From Terrabacter sp. MAHUQ-38 (GTDB taxonomy: Bacteria; Actinomycetota; Actinomycetes; Actinomycetales; Dermatophilaceae), in assembly GCF_014518425.1 (NCBI RefSeq), contig NZ_JACVCU010000001.1:1364001-1428000 (forward strand): a stretch of 64,000 bases of DNA, read 5' to 3'. Made by a program: the position numbers and the translations under genes. The notes beneath the pieces were generated by a model that worked only from the letters and a program-made list of their open reading frames with translations, searched no databases and was not told the origin of the DNA. Of this stretch, positions 1 through 6,999 are shown piece after piece (position 1 is the first letter of the stretch; each line of letters opens with the position of its first letter).

Positions 1-292
1 CCACGACGTCGGAGTCGGCGAGCACCTCGATGTCGTCGGAGCCGTCGACGTGGGCCATCGGCACGAACTGGATGCCGTGGCTCAGGTCGAGCGCCTCGGC
101 GCGCACCTTGGCGGTGTCCACGTCGAAGAGGGCGACGGTCTGCGCCACGCCCCGCATCAACGCGGCATACGCGAGGGTTGCGCCCACGGCGCCCGCCCCG
201 ACGATGCCCACCTTCGTCCGGCGCCGCCGGGGACCTGCCTGGCCCGTCCTGGTTGCGCGGGCCGTGCCGCCTGTGCCGTCGCTCTCGCTCAA
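1..292 (-). CDS. ldh: L-lactate dehydrogenase, N-terminal part (runs off the window)
   Basis: This is the first ~97 codons of an NAD-dependent L-lactate dehydrogenase (pyruvate + NADH to lactate). The Rossmann dinucleotide loop KVGIVGAGAVGATLAYA lies at about residues 27-43. It is followed by the strand-end acidic residue in ALFDVD and by the family block RAEALDLSHGIQF. The start is TTG, chosen because GAGGAGG sits 5 nt upstream in the reading direction and the frame continues directly into the Rossmann fold. A short Arg/Gly-rich N-terminal extension of about 25 residues precedes the fold. Malate dehydrogenase is the main alternative, but the LSHG/FVP block fits LDH better. The active-site Arg and His lie outside the window. 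Confidence 0.88.
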   Translation of the reverse strand, partial: MSESDGTGGTARATRTGQAGPRRRRTKVGIVGAGAVGATLAYAALMRGVAQTVALFDVDTAKVRAEALDLSHGIQFVPMAHVDGSDDIEVLADSDVV

Positions 293-327
293 CGTGTCCT
301 CCTCGGCGTCCGATGGCCGTCGCGGCA

Positions 328-333
328 AGGCTA
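328..333 (-). promoter_or_regulatory. putative -10 (TAGCCT) for ldh
   Basis: TAGCCT reads toward the ldh TTG start and would give a leader of about 30 nt that includes the GAGGAGG ribosome site. No clear -35 is seen. Confidence 0.35.
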
Positions 334-343
334 GCCGCGCCCC

Positions 344-364
344 GCCGGCCGGGAGGCGGCCGGC
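344..364 (-). terminator. possible terminator after the EVE-MarR gene
   Basis: GCCGGCC and GGCCGGC form a perfect 7-bp stem with a 7-nt loop, 50 bases past the stop of the EVE-MarR gene and before ldh. There is no T-run, as is common in high-GC actinobacteria, so the call is tentative. Confidence 0.3.
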
Positions 365-415
365 CGCCCGTCATCGCGCGCGGCGCCGGTGCGGCGCCGG
401 TGCGACGCCGACGGG

Positions 416-1162
416 CTAGGGAACCGGGCCGGTCGAGAGGCGACGCAGGCCGGCGACGACGTGCGGCAGGTCGTCGCCGGCAGCACGGAAGAAGGCGGCG
501 TCGCAGGCCTCGACCGCGACCACGGCCCGGTTCGCCGCGTCGACCCCGGCCGGCGTGACGACGAGGTCGCGCGCCCGGGCGTCAGCGGGGTGCACCCGCC
601 GCTCGACCAGGCCCTTGCCCTCGAGAGTGCGCAGCACCTGCGAGGTCATCATGACGTCGGTCTGGGCATGCGCCGCGAGGTCGCGCTGGGTCACCGGCTC
701 GTCACGGCCCTGCCGCAGCCACGTCAGCGACGCGAGCAGGACGAACTGCGTGTGCGTCAGGTCGTGCGGTGCCAGCGCCTCGCGCACGGCCGCCTGCCAC
801 CGGTTGCCGGCGCGCCACAGCAGCAGGCCGGGGCGGTCGTCGGCGTCGGCGAACCGCGTCTCGAGGCGGCTCATGCAGACAGCGCCGTGGGGTCGGTCAT
901 CGTGCTCGATGAGGTGGAAGTCCGCCTCGTCGAGGGGCAGCAGCCCGCGGCGCAGGGCATACCCCCAGCTCGGAGTACTGGTCAGCAGGAGCCGGGCCCG
1001 CAGGTCGGCGAGCGCCACGGGCCGGGCCGGTGCCCACTCGACCCGGCGCCGGTGGGGCCGGAAGTCGCCCTCGTCGGCCTGCCAGATCTCGTCGTCCGTG
1101 ATGCCCAGCTCGACCCCGCGCCGCACGTGCTGGGCCGAGACCACGCCGAGCCAGTACCTCAC
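416..1162 (-). CDS. EVE-domain remnant fused in frame to a MarR-family regulator
   Basis: The frame encodes 248 aa in two parts. Residues 1-90 match the EVE (PUA-like, modified-base reader) family at both ends: the start RYWLGVVSAQHVRRGVELG, and then DDEIWQADEGDF with PSWGYALRRGLLPL. The roughly 45 residues that normally lie between (HGK...GDGLVYYSP...GRV) are absent, with the two flanks joined in frame. From Met97 (position 874) follows a complete 152-aa MarR winged-helix protein with LTHTQFVLLASLTWL and VERRVHPADARARDLVVT. No stop separates the parts. The GTG start overlaps the upstream SRPBCC stop (GTGA). Either this is a true fusion or MarR is translated separately from 874, where I see no ribosome site. 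The ligand is unknown. Confidence 0.7.
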   Translation of the reverse strand: MRYWLGVVSAQHVRRGVELGITDDEIWQADEGDFRPHRRRVEWAPARPVALADLRARLLLTSTPSWGYALRRGLLPLDEADFHLIEHDDRPHGAVCMSRLETRFADADDRPGLLLWRAGNRWQAAVREALAPHDLTHTQFVLLASLTWLRQGRDEPVTQRDLAAHAQTDVMMTSQVLRTLEGKGLVERRVHPADARARDLVVTPAGVDAANRAVVAVEACDAAFFRAAGDDLPHVVAGLRRLSTGPVP

Positions 1163-1623
1163 CGGTCCGCCGTCTGGCTCACGGGCGTCGCCGCCGGTGC
1201 GGTGAGGAGCGTGACGAGCTGCGCGAGGTCCTCCTCGATGCCGTCTCGGGTCGCTGCCGGGCCCAGGATGCGTGACCACACCGCGGCGAGCGGGCCCTGG
1301 ATCGTCACCGTCACCGTGACCCGGGAACCGGCGGCGACCGGCTGCGCCGCGTGCCTGAAGGTGAGGCGGGCACCGACGAGGTGGGTCGTGTCGGCGAAGG
1401 TGCGGTCCTGCTCGAGCTCGGCGACGGTGAACCGGGAGCGCGGCCCGCCCTTGGGTTTGAGGTGTCCCTGTGCCCCGACCGCGAGCGGCTGATCGAGCCG
1501 CACCCACTCGAGGTCGTGGCTCCACTCGGGGTGCGTGTCGGGGTCGGCCCACCGGGCCCAGAGCCGCGAGGGTTCGACGGGGACGTCCGTGGTGAGCGCC
1601 GGCCGGTCGAAGAGCCCGCGCAG
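1159..1623 (-). CDS. SRPBCC (START-like) domain protein
   Basis: This is a ~150-aa polyketide-cyclase/START-like protein. It shows the family pattern of an early strand (ALTTDVPVEPSRLWARWAD), then DPDTHPEWSHDLEWV, a strand-rich middle (SRVTVTVTIQG) and a long C-terminal helix (ATRDGIEEDLAQLVTLLTA). Such proteins bind hydrophobic ligands; no specific ligand can be inferred. It is translationally coupled to the EVE-MarR gene by a GTGA overlap, so the two may be co-regulated. The start is uncertain: no ATG, GTG or TTG lies in frame near the domain edge, and the coordinate given is an in-frame CTG. A start-region mutation or a real CTG start are both possible. Confidence 0.6.
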   Translation of the reverse strand: MRGLFDRPALTTDVPVEPSRLWARWADPDTHPEWSHDLEWVRLDQPLAVGAQGHLKPKGGPRSRFTVAELEQDRTFADTTHLVGARLTFRHAAQPVAAGSRVTVTVTIQGPLAAVWSRILGPAATRDGIEEDLAQLVTLLTAPAATPVSQTADR

Positions 1624-1687
1624 GCACGCCGAACATCCCCGTGGAAGACGTCGCCCGCGCGTCCGAGGCCTACGGAATCCGTGGTAT

Positions 1688-1704
1688 TTGGAAGGTGATT
1701 CCAA
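1688..1704. promoter_or_regulatory. 17-bp inverted repeat between divergent genes (candidate MarR-type operator)
   Basis: TTGGAA and TTCCAA form perfect 6-bp arms around 5 bases, in the gap between the SRPBCC/EVE-MarR genes and the FAD oxidase. TTG-N11-CAA dyads are typical MarR operators, and a MarR protein is encoded next door. Binding is inferred. Confidence 0.45.
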
Positions 1705-1762
1705 CCAAAGAGGTGGCCTTCGGGGCCCTTGCGCATCCCGTCGGAGGTGGCATGATCCCGCC

Positions 1763-3145
1763 ATGCCCATGAGCGGTTACCGCGGCCTCAGCCTCTGGCA
1801 CGACACGATCGACGACATCACCCCGCGGCCGTCGCTGGGCACCGACCTCGACGTCGACGTCGCGGTGGTCGGGGCCGGCTACACGGGCCTCTGGACGGCA
1901 TACCACCTCGTCGCGGCCGACCCCGCCCTTCGCGTGGCCGTCATCGAGAAGGAGGTCGCGGGGTTCGGCGCCTCGGGCCGCAACGGCGGCTGGTGCTCGG
2001 CCCTCTTTCCCACGTCGCTGACGCGGATGGCCGCCGAGCGGGGCCGCGACGCCGCGGTGCGGATGCAGCGCCGGCTGCACGACACGGTCGCCGAGATCGG
2101 CCGGGTCACGGCCGAGGAGGGCATCGACTGCCACTTCGACCAGGGCGGCTACCTCTCCGTCGCGCGCAACCCGGCCCAGCTCGAACGCGTCCGCGAGGAG
2201 GTCGCCGACTACCGCGCGTGGGGTTTCGGCGGGGACGACCACCGGCTGCTCGACGCCCACGAGGTGACCGAGATGGCGTCGGTGAGCGAGGCGCTCGGGG
2301 GCTCGTGGACGCCCCACTGCGCGGCGATCCACCCGGCCCGGCTCGTCCGCGGCCTCGCCGAGGCCGTCGAGCGCCGCGGGGTCGTGATCCACGAGCGCAC
2401 CCCAGCCGTCGACGTGCGCAGTCGCCGCGTCGTGACCCCGCACGGAACGGTGCGCGCCGAGCACGTCGTCCTCGCGACCGAGGGTTACACGCCGACCGTC
2501 GCGGGCCGCCGCCGCGCCATCGCGCCTGTCTACTCCCTCATGACCGCCACGGAGCCGCTGCCCGACGAGGTGTGGGCGCAGATCGGGCTCGAGAACCGCA
2601 CCACCTTCGCCGACAACCGGCACCTGACGATCTACGGCCAGCGCACGCGTGACGGCCGGATCGCCTTCGGCGGCAGGGGTGCTCCCTACCACTACGCCTC
2701 CAAGGTGTCGCCGCTCTACGACCGCGACGAGCGGGTGCACGCCAGCCTGCGCCGCATCCTCGTCGAGCTCTTCCCGGTCCTTGCCGGCGTCACGTTCACG
2801 CACGCGTGGGGTGGCAACCTCGGCGTCCCACGCGACTGGTTCCCGTCGGTGCGCCACGACCGCCACACCGGTCTCGCGTTCGCGGGCGGATACGTCGGCG
2901 ACGGCGTCGCGACGTCGGCGCTCGCCGGCCGCACTCTCGCCGCGATGATCAGCGGCGACGACCCTGACGGCCTCGCGTCACTGCCGTGGGCCGGGCGCAC
3001 CTCGCGCGACTGGGAGCCGGAGCCGCTGCGCTGGCTGGGCGTCAACGCGGTCACGGCGCTCATGACCTCGGCCGACTGGTCCGAACGGCGGACCGGACGA
3101 CCGTCTCGTGCGGCCTCGGTCTTCTGGACTGCCTTGGGGCAGTAG
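1763..3145 (+). CDS. FAD-dependent amine/amino-acid oxidase (DAO family)
   Basis: The 460-aa protein has the DAO-family layout. The ADP-binding motif VAVVGAGYTGLWTAYHL lies at about residues 30-46, followed by the acidic VIEKE strand end and GFGASGRNGGW, the block typical of the GlpO/PuuB branch. The C-terminal FAD contact is FAGGYVGDGVATSALAGR. It probably oxidises a small amine or N-methylated amino acid with O2; the substrate is not evident. A second family member of similar length lies at 57.0 kb on the other strand. The start chosen is the first of two close ATGs, with GGAGGTGG 12 bases upstream. The divergent neighbour carries a MarR domain and a dyad lies in the shared upstream region. 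Confidence 0.8.
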   Translation: MPMSGYRGLSLWHDTIDDITPRPSLGTDLDVDVAVVGAGYTGLWTAYHLVAADPALRVAVIEKEVAGFGASGRNGGWCSALFPTSLTRMAAERGRDAAVRMQRRLHDTVAEIGRVTAEEGIDCHFDQGGYLSVARNPAQLERVREEVADYRAWGFGGDDHRLLDAHEVTEMASVSEALGGSWTPHCAAIHPARLVRGLAEAVERRGVVIHERTPAVDVRSRRVVTPHGTVRAEHVVLATEGYTPTVAGRRRAIAPVYSLMTATEPLPDEVWAQIGLENRTTFADNRHLTIYGQRTRDGRIAFGGRGAPYHYASKVSPLYDRDERVHASLRRILVELFPVLAGVTFTHAWGGNLGVPRDWFPSVRHDRHTGLAFAGGYVGDGVATSALAGRTLAAMISGDDPDGLASLPWAGRTSRDWEPEPLRWLGVNAVTALMTSADWSERRTGRPSRAASVFWTALGQ

Positions 3146-3150
3146 GCGGC

Positions 3151-3975
3151 TCAGCGAACGTCGGCCGTGTAGGCGCCGTCGCGGAGCACGGGCACGACGT
3201 CCGACGCGTCGAGCTCGGCGGCGACGGCGACGTCATCCGACCAGCCCTGCTCGATCAGCTCGCGGCCGCTCGCGCAGTCGTCCAGGGCCTCGGCCACGCG
3301 GTCCTCCACGGCGAGCCAGGCCGTGCCGGCGGCCTCGGCCTCGGGGCTGAGCAGCAGGGGTCCGGCCCGGTGCTCGAGCCGCGACGCGACGGCGGCGACG
3401 ACCGCGCCGGCGCCCCAGAGGTCCTCGACGGCGGGACGGAGCGACCCGTCGGGCCAGCGCTCCCCGGCGGGGACGACGACGACGGCCGGCTGCGCCGGCG
3501 TGCCGCGTACGGACTGGAGCCAGTCGACCACCCATGCGGACACGGCCGAGCGGTTGCGGAGCGACGCGGCCACGACCTGCGCGCCGGCCCCGGCGAGCAG
3601 GGCGCTGACGGTCGACCCGTTGGGCGACGGCAGCACGAGGTCGGTGAGCCCCCGCGCCGCCCGGATCGAGGCCGGTGACAGGCTCACCCCGCCGTCGGTC
3701 CCCGACGCCGACCGCGACTGCGACCGCGGCACCGCCAGGGTGGCGCCCCGCTCCTGCGCGAAACCCCGCGCCGAGTCGTCCCGCCACCGGTACGGGTGAA
3801 CCGTCACGCCGGCGTCCGCCGCGACGGAGACGCACGTGGTGAAGCTGAGGACGTCGACGACGACCGCGCACACGGGCGAGCCGGCGCCGACGGCATGCGT
3901 CGTCAGGGCCTCGGCCGCTACCGGGCCCCAGTCGAGGCGGACGACGTGCCGGTCCTGCGAGTGCCACGGCTGCAT
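3151..3975 (-). CDS. 2-phosphosulfolactate phosphatase family (ComB-like)
   Basis: The 274-aa protein matches the ComB family, known from 2-phosphosulfolactate dephosphorylation in coenzyme M synthesis. Blocks seen are VCAVVVDVLSFTTCVSVAAD near the N-terminus, DLVLPSPNGSTVSALLA, and AVVVVPAGERWPDGSLRPAVEDLWGAGAVV. Actinobacteria do not make coenzyme M by the archaeal route, so the physiological substrate here is unknown. A GTG three codons upstream overlaps the -10 hexamer TAGGGT, so the ATG at 3975, 7 bases after that hexamer, is preferred. That would make the mRNA leaderless. It converges on the FAD oxidase with only five bases between stops. Confidence 0.72.
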   Translation of the reverse strand: MQPWHSQDRHVVRLDWGPVAAEALTTHAVGAGSPVCAVVVDVLSFTTCVSVAADAGVTVHPYRWRDDSARGFAQERGATLAVPRSQSRSASGTDGGVSLSPASIRAARGLTDLVLPSPNGSTVSALLAGAGAQVVAASLRNRSAVSAWVVDWLQSVRGTPAQPAVVVVPAGERWPDGSLRPAVEDLWGAGAVVAAVASRLEHRAGPLLLSPEAEAAGTAWLAVEDRVAEALDDCASGRELIEQGWSDDVAVAAELDASDVVPVLRDGAYTADVR

Positions 3976-3982
3976 GACGCGC

Positions 3983-3988
3983 ACCCTA
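3983..3988 (-). promoter_or_regulatory. -10 TAGGGT, leaderless start of the ComB-like gene
   Basis: The hexamer ends 7 bases before the ATG, so transcription should begin at or next to the start codon. Confidence 0.45.
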
Positions 3989-3996
3989 CGCGCCGC

Positions 3997-4755
3997 TCAG
4001 CCGCCCAACGCCAGGGTCCAGTACGTGCCGTAGGTGCCGCCCGTCGCGTAGCCGACGCCGAGGTCGCGGTAGGTGCAGCCGAGGATGTCGGCGCGGTGGT
4101 CGGCACTGCCCATCCAGCTCTTCATGACCGCCTTGGCCGTCGTCTGCCCTGCGGCGATGTTCTCCGCGATGGCGTCGCCCGCGTAGCCGGCGGCGCGGAT
4201 GCGGTCCGCGAAGGTGGTGCCGTCGGGGCCGGTGTGGGAGAAGTAGCCCCGCGCGGCCATGTCGTCGCTGTGCCGCTGGGCCGCTCGCGTCAGCGCCGGG
4301 TCGGACGCGACGGGCCCGCACCCGGCGCGGGCCCGCTCGACGTTGACGAGGGCCACGACCTGCCGGCTGACGCCGGCACGCGGCGGGGGAGCCGGCTTGG
4401 CCGGCGCGGTCGGCGCGAGTGACGCCGACGGCGTACCCGTGGGGCCCGAGGCGACGGTGACCGTGGCACGGGGCGACGGGCCCGTCGGCGGGGTCGTGAT
4501 CGCGGCGGACCTCGTGGTCGTCGCGGGAGGCGTGGTCGGGGACGTCGTGGACGTGCGGCCCGGCTCGCTGACGTCACTGCTGAGGGTCACCGACGGGGTC
4601 ATCGACGGGGTTGCCGGCTGGGTCGGGCCGATCCTGGCGTCACCGGCGGACCGCAGGACCGCGATGCCGCCGGCCACGAGCAGCGCCGACGCGGTCACCG
4701 TCAGGACCGCGGCACGCCGCGACCCGATGACCGCGGGGTCGGTGTGCCGTCCCAT
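3997..4755 (-). CDS. secreted or membrane-anchored CAP/SCP-domain protein
   Basis: The 252-aa protein has an N-terminal membrane segment (AAVLTVTASALLVAGGIAVL, about residues 14-33). A low-complexity Ser/Thr/Pro/Ala linker follows at about residues 40-125. The C-terminal CAP domain contains LVNVERARAGCGPVASDPALTRAAQRHSDDMAARGYFSH, AENIAAGQTTAKAVMKSWMGS and DHRADILGC, the classic helices of the SCP-like fold. The protein is likely anchored outside the membrane by an uncleaved or cleaved signal. CAP proteins bind lipids or act in surface remodelling; no specific role is visible. The ATG at 4755 has AAAGG 7 bases upstream and begins just before the membrane segment. Confidence 0.8.
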   Translation of the reverse strand: MGRHTDPAVIGSRRAAVLTVTASALLVAGGIAVLRSAGDARIGPTQPATPSMTPSVTLSSDVSEPGRTSTTSPTTPPATTTRSAAITTPPTGPSPRATVTVASGPTGTPSASLAPTAPAKPAPPPRAGVSRQVVALVNVERARAGCGPVASDPALTRAAQRHSDDMAARGYFSHTGPDGTTFADRIRAAGYAGDAIAENIAAGQTTAKAVMKSWMGSADHRADILGCTYRDLGVGYATGGTYGTYWTLALGG

Positions 4756-4786
4756 GTGCGCCTTTCGTCGACCGGCGAGCCGTACC

Positions 4787-5236
4787 TTACGCGCCCGCCG
4801 CGCCGGGGTGGAGGATGGCGGCTGTCCGCTGACGCGCGTCGAGCTCGCGGACCAGCCGGGCTGGAGCCGTGCGGCGGTACGACGCGTCGACGAGCTCGGC
4901 GACCTCGCCCCAGTCCACGGCATCCGGCATGCCGCAGGCCCGCAGGTCGAGCCCGACCCAGCCGGAGGGGCCCAGGTATGCCGGCTCGAAGAACCGGTCG
5001 TCGTCGAGCAGCGCCGGGCGGTCGTCGGCGTCCGGCAGGACGAGCACCGACTGGCGGTACGGCTCGGGGTCGTGGTCGCCCTTGACCGTCCCGCCGTAGG
5101 TCACGAAGACCTTCGTCGTGAAGAACGTCGGCCGGCCGTGCGACACCTTCTCGTCGGCCCCCGGCATGCGGAGGCAGAGCTCGCGGACGCGGGCGAGGTA
5201 GGGGTCGGCGGCGTCGAACATCAGCGGGTGGGCCAT
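4787..5236 (-). CDS. MmcQ/YjbR family protein
   Basis: The 149-aa protein has the family blocks LRMPGADEKVSHGRPTFF, KVFVTYGG and PAYLGPSGWVGLDL near the middle, with a C-terminal helix DWGEVAELVDASYRRTAP. The fold resembles CyaY/DNA-binding MmcQ proteins; the biological role is not established. The ATG is chosen over an in-frame GTG because the latter overlaps the -10 hexamer TACCGT, which ends 7 bases before the ATG. Confidence 0.8.
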   Translation of the reverse strand: MAHPLMFDAADPYLARVRELCLRMPGADEKVSHGRPTFFTTKVFVTYGGTVKGDHDPEPYRQSVLVLPDADDRPALLDDDRFFEPAYLGPSGWVGLDLRACGMPDAVDWGEVAELVDASYRRTAPARLVRELDARQRTAAILHPGAAGA

Positions 5237-5243
5237 GCGCACC

Positions 5244-5249
5244 ACGGTA
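5244..5249 (-). promoter_or_regulatory. -10 TACCGT, leaderless start of the MmcQ-like gene
   Basis: TACCGT ends 7 bases before the ATG, the spacing expected for a leaderless mRNA. Confidence 0.45.
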
Positions 5250-5257
5250 GGCGCGGC

Positions 5258-5977
5258 TCAGGCGCTGCAGACGCCTCCGCACCCGCCGGCTCCGCACCCA
5301 CCACCGCACCCGCCTCCGGCGGAGACCGGCTCGGGCACCTCGTGCCGGGTCGACCACGCGGTCTCGAGGGCCTGGGTGAAGACCTCGACGGGCTGGGCCC
5401 CCGACACCCCGTACTTGCGGTCGAAGACGAAGAAGGGCACCGACTCGATGCCGAGCATCCTGGCCGTCGCCTCGTCGCTGCGCACGTGGTTGCCGTAGTC
5501 GTCCGAGTCGAGCACGTCGCGCACGACGTCCGCGCCGAGACCGATCTCGGTGGCGAGCCGCACGAGGACCTCACGGTCGCCGACTGCCAGGCCATCGGTG
5601 AAGTAGGCGCGCATGAGGCGCTCGTGGGTCGCGTCGGCGAGGCCGTGCTCGGCCGCGAGGTGCACGACTCGGTGCGCGTCGAACGTGTTGCCGTACCGGG
5701 CCTGCTCCCAGTTGAACTCGAGCCCCAGCTCCGCGGCGGACTGCGCCATCGTGCGGTGCTGCGCGATCGCCTGCTCCCGGGTCGAGCCGTACTTGCGCGC
5801 GACGAGGTCGACGAGCGGGATGTCCGACACCGCATCGGCGCCGCGGTCCAGCTCGAAGCTGTGCCACGTCACCTCGACCTCGTCGGCGTGCTCGAACTGC
5901 GCGACCGCGGCCTCGAGGCGGCGCTTGCCGATGTAGCAGAACGGGCACACGATGTCGGACCAGATGTCGATCTTCAC
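5258..5977 (-). CDS. DsbA-family oxidoreductase (FrnE-like) with Gly/Cys-rich tail
   Basis: The 239-aa thioredoxin-fold protein has the active site CPFC at residues 11-14, after IWSDIV, and the cis-Pro loop GIESVPFFVFDRKYGVSGAQP. It lacks a signal peptide, so it is cytoplasmic and belongs to the FrnE group of 2-hydroxychromene isomerase-like DsbA proteins. The last ~20 residues are almost only Gly and Cys, with four cysteines spaced by three or four Gly/Ala. This could be a metal site or a second redox pair, as second cysteine motifs occur in some FrnE proteins. The GTG start is 8 bases after the -10 hexamer TAGGTT (leaderless). Confidence 0.85.
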   Translation of the reverse strand: MKIDIWSDIVCPFCYIGKRRLEAAVAQFEHADEVEVTWHSFELDRGADAVSDIPLVDLVARKYGSTREQAIAQHRTMAQSAAELGLEFNWEQARYGNTFDAHRVVHLAAEHGLADATHERLMRAYFTDGLAVGDREVLVRLATEIGLGADVVRDVLDSDDYGNHVRSDEATARMLGIESVPFFVFDRKYGVSGAQPVEVFTQALETAWSTRHEVPEPVSAGGGCGGGCGAGGCGGVCSA

Positions 5978-5985
5978 GGTCGTGC

Positions 5986-5991
5986 AACCTA
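5986..5991 (-). promoter_or_regulatory. -10 TAGGTT, leaderless start of the FrnE-like gene
   Basis: The hexamer ends 8 bases before the GTG start. Confidence 0.42.
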
Positions 5992-6060
5992 CCTCGGCGG
6001 GCCGCTGTTCCCCGCATCGAGCGAGGCGTCGGTCACCCTGCTGGTGACCGCGTATGCCGT

Positions 6061-6900
6061 TCAGCCGGCGCGGGCGACCCGGCGCAGGATCGCTGCGGCC
6101 GACTCGGCGTCGCGGGTCTCGGGCAGCCAGTGCCCTGCGTCGAGCTCCACGAACTCGTAGTCGCCCGTCACGTGCTCACGCGTGAGCTCGGCCGCCGTGC
6201 GCCCGAGGAACGGGTCGCGCGAGCCCCAGACATAGGTCGCCGGCACCCGGACGCGGTGGGCCTGGACGCCGGAGTGCGGGGCGGCGCGGTACCAGTTGAC
6301 CGGGCCGGCGAGCGCGTCCGGGTTGGCCAGCTTGGCGGCATACCTGCGGCGGTCCTCGGCCGGCAGGCCGCAGCGGGCCATGAGCGAGTGGAAGCCGGCC
6401 GACACGGCCTGCTCGGGCAGCCAGGGCACCTGGAAGGCCGCCATGTACCAGGACTTGCGCTTCTGCTCGATGGTGGTCCTCCAGGCACGCGACATCGCGG
6501 CCGGGTGGGGCGTCGAGAGCACGGTGAGCGAGGCGATGCGCGTGGGGTGGTTGCCGGCGACGAGCCAGGCCAGGGCGCCGCCCCAGTCGTGGCCGACGAG
6601 GTGCACGCGCTCACGTCCCGACGCCTCGACGAGGGCCAGGACGTCCGCGACGAGCTCGTCGAGGCGGTAGGCGTCACGGTCCTCCGGGCGTGCCGCGGGG
6701 GAGTAGCCGCGCTGGTCGGGGGCGAGCGTGCGTAGGCCCACCGCGTGGAGGCGGGAGGCGACGCGGTCCCAGCTCGTGCGATCGGTGGGGAAGCCGTGGA
6801 GCAGGATGACGACGTCGCCGCCGATCGGGCCGGCGTCGGTCACGTCGAACCGGAGCCCGTCGCGGCTGAAGGTCGTGATCCGTTCGTCGATGCTGCGCAC
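6061..6900 (-). CDS. alpha/beta hydrolase, epoxide-hydrolase-like
   Basis: The 279-aa alpha/beta-hydrolase has the oxyanion motif ILLHGFPTDRTSWDRV. Its nucleophile elbow is VGHDWGGALAW, where Asp is the expected nucleophile, as in epoxide hydrolases and haloalkane dehalogenases. The late catalytic His lies in ELDAGHWLPETRD. The cap region holds YRRAAPHSG-type residues. It probably opens epoxides or related substrates in the cytoplasm; the substrate is not visible. The GTG start follows GGATGGGGAC, a usable ribosome site, and matches the family N-terminus. Confidence 0.82.
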   Translation of the reverse strand: MRSIDERITTFSRDGLRFDVTDAGPIGGDVVILLHGFPTDRTSWDRVASRLHAVGLRTLAPDQRGYSPAARPEDRDAYRLDELVADVLALVEASGRERVHLVGHDWGGALAWLVAGNHPTRIASLTVLSTPHPAAMSRAWRTTIEQKRKSWYMAAFQVPWLPEQAVSAGFHSLMARCGLPAEDRRRYAAKLANPDALAGPVNWYRAAPHSGVQAHRVRVPATYVWGSRDPFLGRTAAELTREHVTGDYEFVELDAGHWLPETRDAESAAAILRRVARAG

Positions 6901-6987
6901 GTCCCCATCCTGCCCGGCCCGGCCGGCGTGGCACTCAGGGCCATCCAGTAGGGGCAAAACCCGAGGCGGCCGGTCACCGGCGCGACC

Positions 6988-6993
6988 TACTGT
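6988..6993 (+). promoter_or_regulatory. -10 TACTGT, leaderless start
   Basis: TACTGT ends 6 bases before the ATG at 7000. Confidence 0.45.
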
Positions 6994-6999
6994 TGGGGC

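Noticed and set aside
1163-1636. 5' extension of the EVE-MarR frame from ATG 1636
   Set aside because: This stretch reads the SRPBCC gene out of frame, and the GTGA-overlapping GTG at 1162 starts exactly at the EVE domain.
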